Part shown: positions 63,063-64,000 of the stretch, piece after piece
Layout of the letters: the number at the start of each line of letters is the position of its first letter
How positions within the stretch are numbered: the stretch's first letter is position 1
DNA from: Actinoplanes sp. NBRC 103695
Lineage (GTDB): Bacteria > Actinomycetota > Actinomycetes > Mycobacteriales > Micromonosporaceae
Direction: 5' to 3'
Assembly: GCF_030269485.1 (NCBI RefSeq)
Contig: NZ_BSTL01000035.1
Location: 5,045-69,044, forward strand
DNA: 64,000 bases
Notes under the pieces: generated by a model
Told to the model about the DNA's origin: nothing
The model's database searches: none
What the model saw: only the letters and a program-made list of their open reading frames with translations
Made by a program: the position numbers and the translations under genes

Positions 63063-63896
63063 CTATTTCTGAGCCGCGGGCACAGGCGCCGGGGTGGGTT
63101 TTCTGAAGAGGAACAGGAAGAGCACCGGCACGCCGTACGCGACCCAGGCGATCACCTCGAGCACGGTGGCTGTCGGGGTGATGTTGAACATGCCGGTCAG
63201 CAGGGCGGTGTACCAGGCGCTGGGATCGAGCGCGCCGCTGATGTCGTACGCCAGGTCGGTGAGCCCGGGCAGCACGCCGGACTCCTGGAAGTCGTGCACG
63301 CCGTACTTGAGAATGCCGGCGGCGACCAGGATGAGCAGGGCGCCGGTGACGGTGAAGAAGACCGTCAGGTTGATCCGCACCGCCGTGGCGTACATCAGGA
63401 ATCCGATGACGACGGCCGAGACGATCCCGCCCAGCAGAGCCACCAACGGCCCGCTGTTGCTGGAAGCGCCCTGCACGGCCGAGTAGAAGATGAGCGAGGT
63501 CTCGAGGCCCTCGCGGACCACGGCGAGGAAGGCCATCACACCGACCGCCACCGAGCCGACCTGGAGCGCGTCCTGAAGCCTGCCGCGCAGCTCACCGGCG
63601 ATGGACCGGGCGGCCCGGCGCATCCAGAAGATCATCCAGGTGACGAAGCAGACCGCCGCGATCGAGGTGATCGCCTCGAAGAGCTCGCGGTGCTGGTACT
63701 TCTGCAGGATGGTGGTCGACGTGTAGCTGAGCAGCCAGCCGAAGAGGACGGACAGGGCCACGGCCAGCCCGACTCCGGCCCACACCTGGACCAGCCGGTC
63801 CTTGCGTTCCGACTTCACCAGGAACGCGACGAGGATGCTGACCACCAGCGTGGCTTCCAGTCCCTCACGCAGACCGATGAGGTAGGTGGCGAGCAT
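63063..63896 (-). CDS. efeU: FTR1-family iron permease EfeU
   Basis: 277 residues with seven helices. The paired REGLE motifs of iron permeases (YLIGLREGLEATLVVSILVA and AFLAVVREGLETSLIFYSAV) are intact. It imports Fe at the membrane. It leads the efeU-efeO-efeB operon behind an iron box. Confidence 0.96.
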   Translation of the reverse strand: MLATYLIGLREGLEATLVVSILVAFLVKSERKDRLVQVWAGVGLAVALSVLFGWLLSYTSTTILQKYQHRELFEAITSIAAVCFVTWMIFWMRRAARSIAGELRGRLQDALQVGSVAVGVMAFLAVVREGLETSLIFYSAVQGASSNSGPLVALLGGIVSAVVIGFLMYATAVRINLTVFFTVTGALLILVAAGILKYGVHDFQESGVLPGLTDLAYDISGALDPSAWYTALLTGMFNITPTATVLEVIAWVAYGVPVLFLFLFRKPTPAPVPAAQK

Positions 63897-63924
63897 GGCT
63901 TTCCTTTGCTAAGGCATTCCTAAC

Positions 63925-63943
63925 TTAGGTTCGCCATACCTTA
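63925..63943 (-). promoter_or_regulatory. Iron box upstream of efeU
   Basis: TTAGGTTCGCCATACCTTA matches the IdeR/DmdR consensus TTAGGTTAGGCTAACCTAA at about 14 of 19 positions. It lies about 30 nt before the efeU start, so the operon is probably repressed when iron is plentiful. The bases to 64000 show no gene. Confidence 0.65.
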
Positions 63944-64000
63944 GGCATCGCTCGGCCCCGCACGTCAAGGTGGCTCGGGTGGATGTGACGTAAATGAACG

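Overview
This window is high-GC actinobacterial DNA, most likely from the Micromonosporaceae (Actinoplanes-like). The signs are actinobacterial conserved blocks (mtrA-mtrB-lpqB-comF-hpf-secA; ftsE-ftsX-M23 hydrolase-smpB-ssrA), type VII secretion (T7SS) genes, a DUF6459/Rv3235-type protein, frequent GTG/TTG starts and stop/start overlaps. The genus is inferred from content only.

Layout. 1-3.1 kb: the 5' part of a giant repeat protein, a LuxR-type regulator, and an intact IS5-family element sitting exactly on that regulator's stop codon. 3.2-15.9 kb: an unusual T7SS-like locus read leftward: ECF sigma factor, lysozyme-like protein, frameshifted anti-sigma gene, mycosin-like subtilase without its catalytic residues, membrane protein, beta-helix/EccA-type AAA fusion, EccC and EccD. 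No EccB, EccE or WXG100 pair is visible here. 16-17.1 kb: a primase-polymerase remnant and tRNA-Ala(GGC). 17.2-26.5 kb: metabolic genes (YqgE, MTA phosphorylase, phosphotransferase, Fes-like esterase, CGNR regulator/epoxide hydrolase) around a second T7SS-associated operon (NHL propeller, EspC-like, helical substrate-like protein).

26.6-35.2 kb is an accessory region ending at the 3' end of ssrA (tmRNA). Six co-oriented elements, each a hairpin of different sequence followed by GATCTTGCAGTGGAGGTGCT or a remnant of its arm, divide it into small blocks. These hold a PIN-like toxin with a truncated antitoxin, a zinc-ribbon/M48/EACC1 group, a pentapeptide-repeat protein, YoeB-YefM, an RHH-like protein and an F420-dependent-type reductase. 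The repeated core overlaps the tmRNA acceptor stem, so I read the region as serial insertion of mini-islands at ssrA. It is the best candidate here for something undescribed.

35.2-46.8 kb: tmRNA, secreted CBM2-like protein, SmpB, FtsEX with its likely hydrolase, RF2, PadR, PruA, membrane protein/hydrolase pair, DUF6912 protein, rhodanese and Lrp. 46.9-52.4 kb: a BldC-like regulator and a DUF6459 protein share GGCAAAC direct-repeat boxes; the DUF6459 gene converges on secA across about 1 kb of gene-tail duplications and minisatellite. 52.6-64 kb: tandem-GNAT proteins, HPF, ComF, LpqB, MtrB, MtrA and the EfeUOB iron-uptake operon behind an iron box.

Working together: SmpB and tmRNA perform trans-translation; FtsEX probably activates the adjacent M23 hydrolase at division; MtrAB-LpqB controls cell-wall and division genes; EfeUOB imports iron; the two T7SS loci probably handle export of helical or repeat proteins.
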